Source: JAABRU01 sp964505535
Lineage (GTDB): Bacteria; Desulfobacterota; Desulfobacteria; Desulfobacterales; Desulfococcaceae
NCBI GenBank assembly: GCA_964505535.1
Contig: CAZDIU010000003.1
Coordinates: 1 to 64,000, forward strand
Direction of reading: 5' to 3'
DNA: 64,000 nt
The notes under the pieces are model-generated. The model was not told the DNA's origin. It was given only the letters and a program-made list of their open reading frames with translations, and searched no databases. The position numbers and the translations under genes are program-made. Of the stretch, positions 26,774 to 34,732 are shown one piece after another. Position 1 is the first letter of the stretch. Each line of letters opens with the position of its first letter.

Positions 26774-27549
26774 AAGAAATTGATGCAGACAAGATAGGCC
26801 AACTGCCCGGCAGAAGACTGAAAGCAGGAGAGACCTTCTGTTTCCGGTGTTATCCGGATATTGGATGCTTTAACCTCTGCTGCCGGAATCTCAATCTTTT
26901 TCTCTATCCCTATGATGTCGTGCGCCTGAAAACGCGGCTGGGGATTTCCTCGGATCAGTTTCTGGAGAAATATACGGATGCGGTACTGCGGGAAGGCGCA
27001 TATTTTCCGGAAGTGCTGCTGCGCATGGCAGACAATGCAGAGAAAACCTGCCCTTTTCTCACAGATGCCGGATGTTCCGTCTATCCGGATCGGCCTGACG
27101 CGTGCCGATCCTTTCCTGTGGAATACGGCCTCCTCTTTGATGACAAAGGGAAATCTCAAACCCTGTCTTTCTTCAGACCGCCGGATTTCTGTCTGGGACA
27201 GAATGAAAAACAGGAATGGACAGCAGAAACCTGGGCTGATGATCAGGAGGCAAAAACCTATCACCGCATGACAGTTCTCTGGGCAGAAATCCGCAGCCTG
27301 TTTGGAAACAATCCCTGGGGAAACGAAGGAGCGCATGGGCCAAAGGCAAAAATGACTTTTATGAGTGCTTACAATATTGACCGTTTCCGGGATTTTGTAT
27401 TCAACAGTTCTTTTCTGAAGCGTTACAAAATCAAAAATGATCATCTGATGAAATTCCGGCGGAGCGATGCGGAACTGCTGAAACTGGGCTTTGACTGGAT
27501 CAAATTCTGTCTGTGGGGCATCAGGCCGGAATATTTCAAAGTGAAGTAA
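26770..27549 (+). CDS. YkgJ-family cysteine-cluster protein, copy 2
   Basis: A 259-residue protein starting inside the stop of the preceding gene. Its core matches the YkgJ family: CFRCYPDIGCFNLCC near the N-terminus and CPFLTDAGCSVYPDRPDACRSFP in the middle, with all six core cysteines present. The C-terminal 90 residues are not recognisable. The function is unknown; the four-base overlap with copy 1 argues for a joint role. It is followed by a 535-bp gap holding a broken HicB-like gene and a repeat element. Confidence 0.75.
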   Translation: MKEIDADKIGQLPGRRLKAGETFCFRCYPDIGCFNLCCRNLNLFLYPYDVVRLKTRLGISSDQFLEKYTDAVLREGAYFPEVLLRMADNAEKTCPFLTDAGCSVYPDRPDACRSFPVEYGLLFDDKGKSQTLSFFRPPDFCLGQNEKQEWTAETWADDQEAKTYHRMTVLWAEIRSLFGNNPWGNEGAHGPKAKMTFMSAYNIDRFRDFVFNSSFLKRYKIKNDHLMKFRRSDAELLKLGFDWIKFCLWGIRPEYFKVK

Positions 27550-27647
27550 TCAGCAGTTTCGGTTTCTGCCATTTCCCTGTAAACCGGAATCTGTCTGTTC
27601 CGAATTCCGGCCTGCGCACATATGATGCTGTTGCATCTTAATTTCAG

Positions 27648-27883
27648 ATGAAGGGGAGTCTGAGGAAAAAAGAATTTTATGTTTATGCTGAACAGGATGA
27701 GGACGTTTTTTTGTCGGTGAAGTGCCGCGTCTTCGGACCTGTTATGCACAGGGCAGCACAATGGATGAACTGATGAAGAACATAACAGAAATCATTGAAA
27801 TGTATATTGAAGAGAAAGATGCACTCGTTCCTGCGCTCCGCTCATTGAGCTTGCCGAAATGTGCGTCAATGGCATTAAGTTAA
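27648..27883 (+). pseudogene. HicB-like antitoxin remnant with frameshift
   Basis: From ATG 27648 the frame reads MKGSLRKKEFYVYAEQDEDVF, then loses phase in a T-run (about 27706-27712). One frame over it continues GEVPRLRTCYAQGSTMDELM and NITEIIEMYIEEKD. Together these give the HicB N-terminal domain (YAEQDEDGxFVGEVPxLxxCYAxGSTxxELxxNIxE). Its 3' end runs into the repeat element at 27866-28000, where the frame stops at 27881-27883. No HicA toxin is present nearby. A one-base loss in the T-run is the simplest explanation. Confidence 0.65.
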
Positions 27884-28000
27884 GGGTCAGGGAGTCCCGA
27901 ACTGAAAGTTTGGGGCACTGAAATGATTCATAAAATCCGGCCAAAATTCCGTTTCACTTCATTTCGGCACTCCGGAAATTCCTTAACTTAATGGCATTGA
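27866..28000. repeat. MITE-like element with TTAACTTAATGGC terminal inverted repeats (copy 2)
   Basis: TCAATGGCATTAAGTTAAGG (27866-27885) pairs with CCTTAACTTAATGGCATTGA (27981-28000) at 19 of 20 positions. The interior holds AACTGAAAGTTTGG and CGGCACTCCGG, related to repeats at 19.2 and 55.1 kb. It lies between the HicB remnant and smc, in a 535-bp gap (27550-28084) that otherwise holds nothing recognised. Confidence 0.75.
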
Positions 28001-28084
28001 CGCGAAGCGCGGGAACGGGAAAACGAGAGAAAACATAAACCATCTGAGGACTTATCCACAGGTTAAAAGGATATATAAAGCAGT

Positions 28085-31000
28085 ATGAGACTGAAAAAAA
28101 TGGAAATCACCGGGTTCAAATCCTTCAGTGACAAGGCTGTGATCCAGTTTCCGCCCGGTATTTCCGCAATTGTGGGACCCAACGGATGCGGGAAAAGCAA
28201 TATTGTGGACGCGCTGCGCTGGGCTATGGGCGAGCAGAGCGTGAAACAGCTTCGGGGCAAGAACCGGGAGGATATTATCTTTGCAGGCACAGAGGGAAGA
28301 CCGCCCCTGAATCTGGCCGAAGTTTCCCTTACCCTTGCCAATGACAACGGAGATGCGCCCGAAGAACTGAAAGATTTCACAGAGATCATGCTGACCCGGC
28401 GTTTATACCGCTCCGGAGAAACCTCGTATCTGATCAACAAGCAGCCCTGCCGCCTGAAAGACATTCACAATATTTTCATGGGCAGCGGCATGGGAGCCAA
28501 ATCCTATGCCGTGATTCAGCAGGGAAACATCGGCGCGATTACCGAAGCCGGTCCCGAAGAGCGGCGTCTGTATATCGAAGAAGCTGCGGGAATCACGCGT
28601 TACAAAAGCCGCAAGACAGAAACATTGCAGAAACTCGATGCCACCAATCAGAATCTGGTCAGAGTGCAGGATATTATCACCGAAGTCGAGCGCCAGATGA
28701 ACAGCCTGAAACGGCAGGCATCCAAAGCGGAACGCTACAAAAATCTCAAGGAACACATACGGGATTTGGATGTGCGTCTGGCTCTGCACCAGTCTGATCA
28801 GATTTCTCAGGAAATCGCGCAGACCCTTTTGCTGCTCAAGGAACTCAAAGATCAGGAGATGTCCCATGAGAGCAGCCTGAAAAAACTGGATGCGGCCATT
28901 GAGGAAATCGGACTGCGCCGGGCAGAGAAAAACCGGGAAATATCGGAACAGAAAAGCGGAAAATTTGACATCCAGCGCAGGATAGACAAAAGTGAAAATG
29001 ATCTGGAGCATCTGCGCAAAGAAGTCCAAAGACTGACAAAGGAATACACTGATCTGCATGATGCCGGAACCCGTCTGGAAGAGAAAAACCGGGAAATGCT
29101 TTTTGAAATGGAGCAGGGAAAGGTTCAGTCTGAAACGCTGGATGCGGAAATCCGCACAGTGCGGGCAGATTTGGACAGAGAACAGCAGTCTTCCCAGAAT
29201 ATACGGGATCATCTGCTGGCTTTGAACCGGGATTTGGATGAATCCAAAAACAGCCTTATGGATCTGGTCGCGCAGGAAGCCAAATACAAAAACATTTCCC
29301 AGAATGTTGCCAATAACCGGGACAATCTCAAACGCCGTCTCAAACGTCTGGATGAGGACACCGCACTGGCCGGAAAGAAAGTTACGGATATTGCCAAAAA
29401 AGAGACTGAGGCCGGAGAGGAACTGCATCTGTGCAAACGGGAAATCCGGGAGACAGAGGAGCAGATCTCGGAAATCCGGAAACTGCTCACGGAAAAAAGT
29501 CAGGCTTTGGGAAAACAGGTGAAACTGGTTCAAACGCTGGAATATGAGCGCAACAAGGTTCGTTCCCGTTACAGTGCGCTGAAAAAAATGGCAGACAGTT
29601 TTGAATGGTACCGGGACGGTGTAAAAGCCGTGATGAAACGGGAAAATCCCGAAGGTCATGTGCTGGGACTGGTGGCAGATATTCTGGAGCCGGAGACCGG
29701 TTATGATGCTGCGGTCGAGGCTGTTCTGGGCGAGGGGCTGCAGTATGTGATTGTCAAAGACCCGGAAACCGGTCAGGAGGCCATTGAATTTCTGCAAAGC
29801 CAGAACGCGGGACGCAGCGGTTTTGTTCCCATTTCTGTGCTTGCAGACGGAGAGAATCATCAGCCGGATTTGCCGGAAAAACTCATTGACCATGTGCATG
29901 CAAAACCCGGATTTGAAAAGATTGCGCAGATTCTTCTGGGGAATGTGGGAGTTGCTGAGAATCTCTCCCATGGCATAAGCCTTTTCCGTGAAAACGGCAA
30001 AGGAGCGGCTTATGTCACCCGCGCGGGCGATCTGATTTCTTCTCAGGGCATCATGAGCGGCGGAAGTGCGGACAAATTGTCAGGCATTCTGGGGAAAAAG
30101 CAGGAACTCCGGGATTTGGAAAAGCGTCTGACAGAAATGGATGTGCAACTGGAAACCGGGCGTGAGGTGCAGAAAGAGATAGAAACAGAAGTCACCGGAA
30201 TGGAATCTGATCTGCAGCATCTCACGGAAAAGAAAAATCAGGCGGCTTATGAGGAAATGGAGGCGCAGAAAAATCTGTACCGGATTTCCGAGGAACTCAA
30301 GCACGCACGCCGGGATTTGGAAGTGCTGCGTCTGGAGCAGGATCAGTTGCTGTCCGAGGCTGATGACATGGAAGCGGAAATGGAGAAATACAATGCGGCT
30401 CTGTCCAAAATCACGGATGAGGTAAAGGCATCTCAGACCCGTGTGGCTGAGATTTCCGAGCAGATCAGCACAGTTTCCGCACAAATGGGAGATTTTGACC
30501 GGAGAGTTACGGATCTGCGCTTAAAAGAAACTTCGCTGAAAGCAGAACTGGAAAACAGTCTCAATTCCCTGCGCAGACTGCGGCAGTTTCAGGAAGACGG
30601 CGCACGGCGCATGGAACAGCTTGCAAAAGACACCGCTGAAAAGGAAAAGAAAAAATCCGAGGCAGAGAAAAAGATTCGGGAATACGAAGATGCTCTGGCA
30701 ATTCTGTACGCTGAAATGCAGCGGATTCAGGGACTTTTGCAAAGCACCGAGGCGGATTATGATCAGATTGATGCGCAACTGCGGGAAAAAGGCAAAAACA
30801 TTTCGGATTTGCAGGGACAGCGTGAGGAAATCCTGAAAAAAATCCGTATGCTGGAAGTGGACCAGACCCAGCGGGAAATGAGGCGGGAGAATATCGGAAC
30901 CCGCATATCGGAACGCTGGCATCGGCCTTTGGACGCATTCCGTGAGGAAATGCCGCCAATGGCAGGTGCGGAAATGAATTCTGCGGATATGGAGACCGAA

Positions 31001-31651
31001 CTGGAAAGTCTGCGCAAAAAACTCGATGACATGGGCAGTGTCAACATGGGAGCCATTGCCGAATTTCAGCAGATGAAAGAGCGGTTTGATTTTCTGGATG
31101 CCCAGCGTTCTGATCTGCTCAAGGCTGTGGATGATCTGCACAAAGTGATTCAGAAAATCAATCAGGTCAGTCAGGAACGGTTTATGGAAACCTTTCACCA
31201 GATCAATGAAAAAATGAATGAGGTTTTTCCCCGTCTGTTCAATGGCGGAAGTGCCAAACTGGTGCTTACGGAACCGGGCAATGCGCTGGAAACCGGAGTG
31301 GAATTCATGGTGCATCCGCCGGGAAAGAAACTCACCCGGCTCAGCCTGCTTTCCGGCGGGGAAAAAGCCCTGTCCGCGATTGCGTTTGTGTTTTCCATTT
31401 TCCTCATCAAACCCGCATCGTTTTGCATCATGGATGAGATTGATGCGCCTTTGGATGAGGCAAATGTCTACCGTTTCAATGAACTGCTGCGGATTATCGG
31501 GGAAAAATCTCAGATTATCATGATCACCCATAAGAAAAAAAGCATGGAATTCGCAGACACCCTGTTTGGCATAACAATGGAGCAGAAAGGCGTTTCCAAA
31601 GTGGTTTCCGTGAGTTTTGAGGGTGCGGCAAAGGCAGCGGAAAGTGAGTGA
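28085..31651 (+). CDS. smc: Chromosome segregation protein SMC
   Basis: A 1188-residue SMC of standard length. Walker A is GPNGCGKSNI (residues 31-40); two long coiled-coil arms flank a hinge near residues 515-640 (HVLGLVADILEPETGYDAAVEAVLGEGLQYVIV); the ABC signature LSLLSGGEKALSA and Walker B FCIMDEIDAPLDEANV are near the C-terminus. It forms the condensin-like complex that organises the chromosome. AAAGGA precedes the ATG. Its stop overlaps the start of an Rpn-type nuclease gene, which in turn precedes ftsY; in many bacteria smc and ftsY are direct neighbours, so the nuclease gene looks inserted. Confidence 0.95.
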   Translation: MRLKKMEITGFKSFSDKAVIQFPPGISAIVGPNGCGKSNIVDALRWAMGEQSVKQLRGKNREDIIFAGTEGRPPLNLAEVSLTLANDNGDAPEELKDFTEIMLTRRLYRSGETSYLINKQPCRLKDIHNIFMGSGMGAKSYAVIQQGNIGAITEAGPEERRLYIEEAAGITRYKSRKTETLQKLDATNQNLVRVQDIITEVERQMNSLKRQASKAERYKNLKEHIRDLDVRLALHQSDQISQEIAQTLLLLKELKDQEMSHESSLKKLDAAIEEIGLRRAEKNREISEQKSGKFDIQRRIDKSENDLEHLRKEVQRLTKEYTDLHDAGTRLEEKNREMLFEMEQGKVQSETLDAEIRTVRADLDREQQSSQNIRDHLLALNRDLDESKNSLMDLVAQEAKYKNISQNVANNRDNLKRRLKRLDEDTALAGKKVTDIAKKETEAGEELHLCKREIRETEEQISEIRKLLTEKSQALGKQVKLVQTLEYERNKVRSRYSALKKMADSFEWYRDGVKAVMKRENPEGHVLGLVADILEPETGYDAAVEAVLGEGLQYVIVKDPETGQEAIEFLQSQNAGRSGFVPISVLADGENHQPDLPEKLIDHVHAKPGFEKIAQILLGNVGVAENLSHGISLFRENGKGAAYVTRAGDLISSQGIMSGGSADKLSGILGKKQELRDLEKRLTEMDVQLETGREVQKEIETEVTGMESDLQHLTEKKNQAAYEEMEAQKNLYRISEELKHARRDLEVLRLEQDQLLSEADDMEAEMEKYNAALSKITDEVKASQTRVAEISEQISTVSAQMGDFDRRVTDLRLKETSLKAELENSLNSLRRLRQFQEDGARRMEQLAKDTAEKEKKKSEAEKKIREYEDALAILYAEMQRIQGLLQSTEADYDQIDAQLREKGKNISDLQGQREEILKKIRMLEVDQTQREMRRENIGTRISERWHRPLDAFREEMPPMAGAEMNSADMETELESLRKKLDDMGSVNMGAIAEFQQMKERFDFLDAQRSDLLKAVDDLHKVIQKINQVSQERFMETFHQINEKMNEVFPRLFNGGSAKLVLTEPGNALETGVEFMVHPPGKKLTRLSLLSGGEKALSAIAFVFSIFLIKPASFCIMDEIDAPLDEANVYRFNELLRIIGEKSQIIMITHKKKSMEFADTLFGITMEQKGVSKVVSVSFEGAAKAAESE

Positions 31652-32646
31652 TGCATAACAACATGACAAAAGAAAAGCAGGTTTCCCATGACCAGAATTT
31701 CAAGAATCTGATTCTGGATTATCCCCGCGCAGCCCTTGAATTTTTTGCCGGAGCGGAAGCCGAGGGGATTGATGAAAACACGAAAATTGTTCCTATCAGA
31801 CAGGAGCAGTTGAAGGAGCGTCTCGGTGACAGATTTCACGAACTGGACACGCCCCTGCTGGCCGAATGGCCGAACGGCAGACGCAAGGCGGTTGTGTTCA
31901 ATTTTGAGGAGGAGAGCAGCGTCGCCCGGTTTTCCATTCACCGGCTGGGGCATTACTGCCTGAGTCTGGCTGAATTTTTCAAAACAGATCGGATTGTGCC
32001 GGTGGTCATTTTTCTGCATTCCGGCAACTATCCGAAGGAACTGAAAATCGGCGGGGATCATGGGACTTATCTGAGTTTCCGCTTCCTCGCGTGCGATCTG
32101 CGGAAAATTCCTGCTGAAAAGCACATGGAAAGCCGCAATATTGTGGCGCGTCTGAACCTGCCGAACATGAAATGCAGAAAGCGGGATCGCATTGCGGTTT
32201 ATGCCCAGGCGCAGGACGGACTGATGATTCTGGAGCCGGATACGGAAAAACGTCTCAAGTACATTGATTTCATCGACTGCTATGCAAATCTTATAGAAAA
32301 GGATTATCAGGAATACAGAGAGAAATATCTTTCCAAAAGCGGGCATAAGGAGGAAATTATGGGACTGATGAAAATGATTCGTGAAGAGGGAAGGCAGGAG
32401 GGAAGGCAGGAAGGCATTCAGCAGGGATTTCTTCAGGGAATTTCTCAGGGAATTTCTCAGGGAATTTCTCAGGGAGAACTGGCAGTGCTGAAACGGCTGC
32501 TTATTCGGCGTTTCGGACCGATACCGGCATGGGCAGAAAGCCGGATGGAAAATGCTGACCGGAAGGATTTGGAGATTTGGAGTGACCGCATTCTGGATGC
32601 CGCTTCTTTGGAAGAAGTCTTTGGCATTCGGAAAGCGGAAAAATAA
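31651..32646 (+). CDS. Rpn/PDDEXK-family transposase-like nuclease (DUF4351 type)
   Basis: A 331-residue protein of the Rpn/DUF4351 group: an N-terminal PD-(D/E)XK nuclease region (residues 1-190; LLAEWPNGRRKAVVFNFEEES carries the acidic core) followed by a helical tail with imperfect repeats of EGRQEG and QGISQG and the DUF4351-like end LKRLLIRRFGPIPAW. The DNA under QGISQG is a 12-bp tandem repeat (GGAATTTCTCAG, 32434-32473), so the copy number may vary by slippage. Rpn proteins promote recombination in E. coli. It starts at the base that overlaps the smc stop (a GTG at 31648 is the alternative). Confidence 0.8.
   Translation: MHNNMTKEKQVSHDQNFKNLILDYPRAALEFFAGAEAEGIDENTKIVPIRQEQLKERLGDRFHELDTPLLAEWPNGRRKAVVFNFEEESSVARFSIHRLGHYCLSLAEFFKTDRIVPVVIFLHSGNYPKELKIGGDHGTYLSFRFLACDLRKIPAEKHMESRNIVARLNLPNMKCRKRDRIAVYAQAQDGLMILEPDTEKRLKYIDFIDCYANLIEKDYQEYREKYLSKSGHKEEIMGLMKMIREEGRQEGRQEGIQQGFLQGISQGISQGISQGELAVLKRLLIRRFGPIPAWAESRMENADRKDLEIWSDRILDAASLEEVFGIRKAEK
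32434..32473 (+). repeat. 12-bp in-frame tandem repeat in the Rpn-type gene
   Basis: The unit CAGGGAATTTCT recurs three to four times, coding for QGIS repeats. The unit length is a multiple of three, so changes in copy number keep the frame. Confidence 0.75.
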
Positions 32647-32665
32647 TACAGGGAGGATTGGATTC

Positions 32666-33790
32666 ATGGCCTGGTTTGGCAAAAAAAAGAAAAAGCAGGA
32701 GACAGGGGAGGAAACACCCGGAAACGAGCAGGCAGTCCCTGCAGCAGGGAAAAGCGGAAAGACATTGGAATCCGGGGAGGAAAAAACTTTTTTTCCGGAG
32801 GAATCTGAAGCAGAAAAAAGCAGGGAGGAGGCAAGTTCCCCAACGCCGGTTACGAAATCTGATGCAAAGTCTGAAAAGGACAAAGCCGGGGGACTGTTCA
32901 GCCGTCTGAAAAAAGGACTTTCCAAAACCCGTGAGGTCCTGACCACAGATATTGATGATCTGTTCCGGAGCAAAAGAAAAGTGGATGCGGATTTGCTGGA
33001 AGAAATTGAAGAACTGCTGATTACATCAGACATGGGGGTTCAGACCACCATGAAACTGATGGAAAAAGTGGGAAAGAAATCTTCCAAAATTTCCACTGCC
33101 AACGATCTGAAAGAAGTTCTGAAAACAGAAATCCGTGAACTCATCAAAACGCCGGAGCCAGGCTTGGAAGCCGGACACAAACCCCATGTCATCATGGTCA
33201 TCGGAGTCAACGGGGTGGGGAAAACCACAACCATCGGCAAACTGGCCTCGCGTTTTGCCGGTGAGGGAAAGAAAGTGCTGGTGGCAGCGGCAGACACATT
33301 CCGCGCTGCTGCTGTGGAACAGTTGGTCATCTGGGCGGACCGGGCAGGTGCAGATATTGTGCGGCATCGGGATAATGCAGACCCCGCTGCGGTGGCATTC
33401 GATGCTGTGGAAGCTGCCGTGTCCCGCGGAAAGGACATTGTGATTGTGGATACGGCCGGACGGCTTCACACCAAGGTGAACCTGATGGAGGAGCTGAAAA
33501 AAATCCGGCGGGCTGTGGAAAAGGTGATTCCGGAGGCTCCCCATGAAACCCTGCTCGTGCTGGATGCCACCACCGGCCAGAATGCCCTGTCCCAGGCCCG
33601 GCTGTTCAATGAAGCTATGGGAATTACCGGCCTGATTCTGACCAAACTGGATGGAACAGCCAAAGGGGGTGTTGTTATAAGTATTTGTGATACTTTGGAT
33701 ATTCCTCTGTGCTATATCGGAGTGGGAGAACAGGTTGACGATTTGCAGCGCTTTGATCCTGTCCGCTTTGCGGATGCTCTCTTCTGTTGA
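32666..33790 (+). CDS. ftsY: Signal recognition particle receptor FtsY
   Basis: A 374-residue FtsY. A charged N-terminal A-domain (MAWFGKKKKK, then Glu/Lys-rich to about residue 75) precedes the NG domain. G1 is GVNGVGKTTT (180-189), with AADTFRAAA, DTAGRLHTK and TKLDGTAKGG as the later GTPase motifs. It docks ribosome-SRP complexes at the inner membrane. The ATG at 32666 follows GGGAGG; the frame is open further upstream but without a start that makes sense. It lies 19 bp after the Rpn-type gene. Confidence 0.95.
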   Translation: MAWFGKKKKKQETGEETPGNEQAVPAAGKSGKTLESGEEKTFFPEESEAEKSREEASSPTPVTKSDAKSEKDKAGGLFSRLKKGLSKTREVLTTDIDDLFRSKRKVDADLLEEIEELLITSDMGVQTTMKLMEKVGKKSSKISTANDLKEVLKTEIRELIKTPEPGLEAGHKPHVIMVIGVNGVGKTTTIGKLASRFAGEGKKVLVAAADTFRAAAVEQLVIWADRAGADIVRHRDNADPAAVAFDAVEAAVSRGKDIVIVDTAGRLHTKVNLMEELKKIRRAVEKVIPEAPHETLLVLDATTGQNALSQARLFNEAMGITGLILTKLDGTAKGGVVISICDTLDIPLCYIGVGEQVDDLQRFDPVRFADALFC

Positions 33791-33890
33791 TGCAAAAGGC
33801 TTTTGTGACAGAAAGCCTTGTCCGATCCCTGTCAAAAGAGGGGTTGACAGGGAGAGAAACAAAAAAAGTCTTGATACATGAGGATTTATA

Positions 33891-33919
33891 TTGACATTGA
33901 AAATAAAGTTCTGTATTGA
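33891..33919 (+). promoter_or_regulatory. Sigma70-type promoter candidate for the HU gene
   Basis: TTGACA (33891-33896), a 17-bp spacer and TATTGA (33914-33919) lie 60 bp before the ATG of the HU gene. The -35 box is a perfect match; the -10 is partial. The leader ends in AAGGGGGAAAGG. Confidence 0.5.
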
Positions 33920-33978
33920 CCTTAAAAAAAGGCCGTGTGACAAGAATCTGACAACTCAACACAAGGGGGAAAGGAACA

Positions 33979-34251
33979 ATGACAAAAGCTGAACTGCTTG
34001 AAAAAATGGCAGAAGACACAGGAATTACCAAAGCCGCAGCCGCAAAGGCACTGGATTCTTTCATGGATGGCATTATCCAGGCGCTGAAGAAAAAAGAAGG
34101 AAAGGTTACGCTGGTGGGATTCGGCACTTTTTCAAAAGTCCGCCGGAAGGCCCGCAAGGGGCGCAATCCGCAGACAGGCGAAGAGATCAAGATCAAGGCC
34201 TGCAATGTGGTGAAATTCAAACCCGGCAAAAAACTTAAAGATGCTGTCTGA
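33979..34251 (+). CDS. HU/IHF family DNA-binding protein
   Basis: A 90-residue histone-like protein: MTKAELLEKMAEDTGITKAAA at the dimerising N-terminus, the GFGTFSKVRRKARKGRNPQTGE arm with its Pro at the tip (GRNPQTG), and the C-terminal KFKPGKKLKDAV. Length and sequence fit HU rather than IHF. It packs DNA and is normally abundant; the strong ribosome-binding site (GGGGGAAAGG) fits this. It is followed by a hairpin-and-T-run terminator. Confidence 0.93.
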   Translation: MTKAELLEKMAEDTGITKAAAAKALDSFMDGIIQALKKKEGKVTLVGFGTFSKVRRKARKGRNPQTGEEIKIKACNVVKFKPGKKLKDAV

Positions 34252-34287
34252 TTCCAGCCCGCTGATTCCGGTCTCCTGAAAAAATTG

Positions 34288-34322
34288 AGGCGTTCGGCAG
34301 CGTGTGCAGGACGCCTTTTTTT
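34288..34322 (+). terminator. Terminator between HU and acylphosphatase genes
   Basis: AGGCGT (34288-34293) pairs with ACGCCT (34311-34316), followed by seven T's. It sits between convergent genes and probably serves the HU gene. Confidence 0.6.
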
Positions 34323-34606
34323 CAGCGGACAATGCTGAACTGACTGAACTCGCCTTTGTAATTCTCCCACTGCACATCTGTTTTCTGCACTTCTGAAAGC
34401 GGTGATCCTTTTTTGCACCATTCCAGCATGGAAACGACTTTGTGTTCATCTCCCTCAAACACGGCCTCGACCGTTCCGTCACTTCTGTTGCGCACCCATC
34501 CGGATACGCCATGCTCCTGTGCGGCTTTCTGCGTTTCTGCCCTGAACCATACACCCTGCACCCTGCCGCTGATAATCACATGGGTTCTGACCTGTTTTTC
34601 TTTCAT
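34322..34606 (-). CDS. acyP: Acylphosphatase
   Basis: A 94-residue enzyme with the family signatures GRVQGVWFRAET (Arg22, phosphate binding) and GWVRNRSDGTVEAVFEG (Asn40, water activation). It hydrolyses carboxyl-phosphate bonds such as acetyl phosphate or 1,3-bisphosphoglycerate. Length is standard. It is at the end of the minus-strand block and separated from the Mrr gene by a strong terminator, so it has its own promoter; AGGAGG precedes the start. Confidence 0.92.
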   Translation of the reverse strand: MKEKQVRTHVIISGRVQGVWFRAETQKAAQEHGVSGWVRNRSDGTVEAVFEGDEHKVVSMLEWCKKGSPLSEVQKTDVQWENYKGEFSQFSIVR

Positions 34607-34660
34607 GAATAACCTCCTGTTTTTATTTTCAGGATGAGCACGTCAGCCCACCCCGCTGGA

Positions 34661-34693
34661 AAAAACCGGATTTTTCCGAAAAATCCGGTTTTT
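34661..34693 (-). terminator. Terminator after the Mrr-type nuclease gene
   Basis: A 15-bp perfect stem (AAAAACCGGATTTTT) with a CCG loop and a T run, 40 bp after the stop at 34733. The stem is identical to that at 17702-17738. Confidence 0.7.
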
Positions 34694-34732
34694 CTGTGCC
34701 GTTGAAATTATAAAATCAGACTTGACAGAGTG

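Noticed and set aside
27550..28084. A possible HicA toxin next to the HicB remnant
   Set aside because: No frame with a HicA-type dsRNA-binding fold was found in the gap or on the other strand.
28403..29971. Long open frame on the minus strand opposite smc
   Set aside because: Antisense to smc; Phe- and Leu-rich shadow sequence.
30521..31669. Long open frame on the minus strand opposite the smc 3' end
   Set aside because: Antisense shadow of smc with no motif.
31510..33033. Long minus-strand frame across the smc end, the Rpn-type gene and ftsY
   Set aside because: It crosses three plausible plus-strand genes; Ser/Phe-rich shadow.
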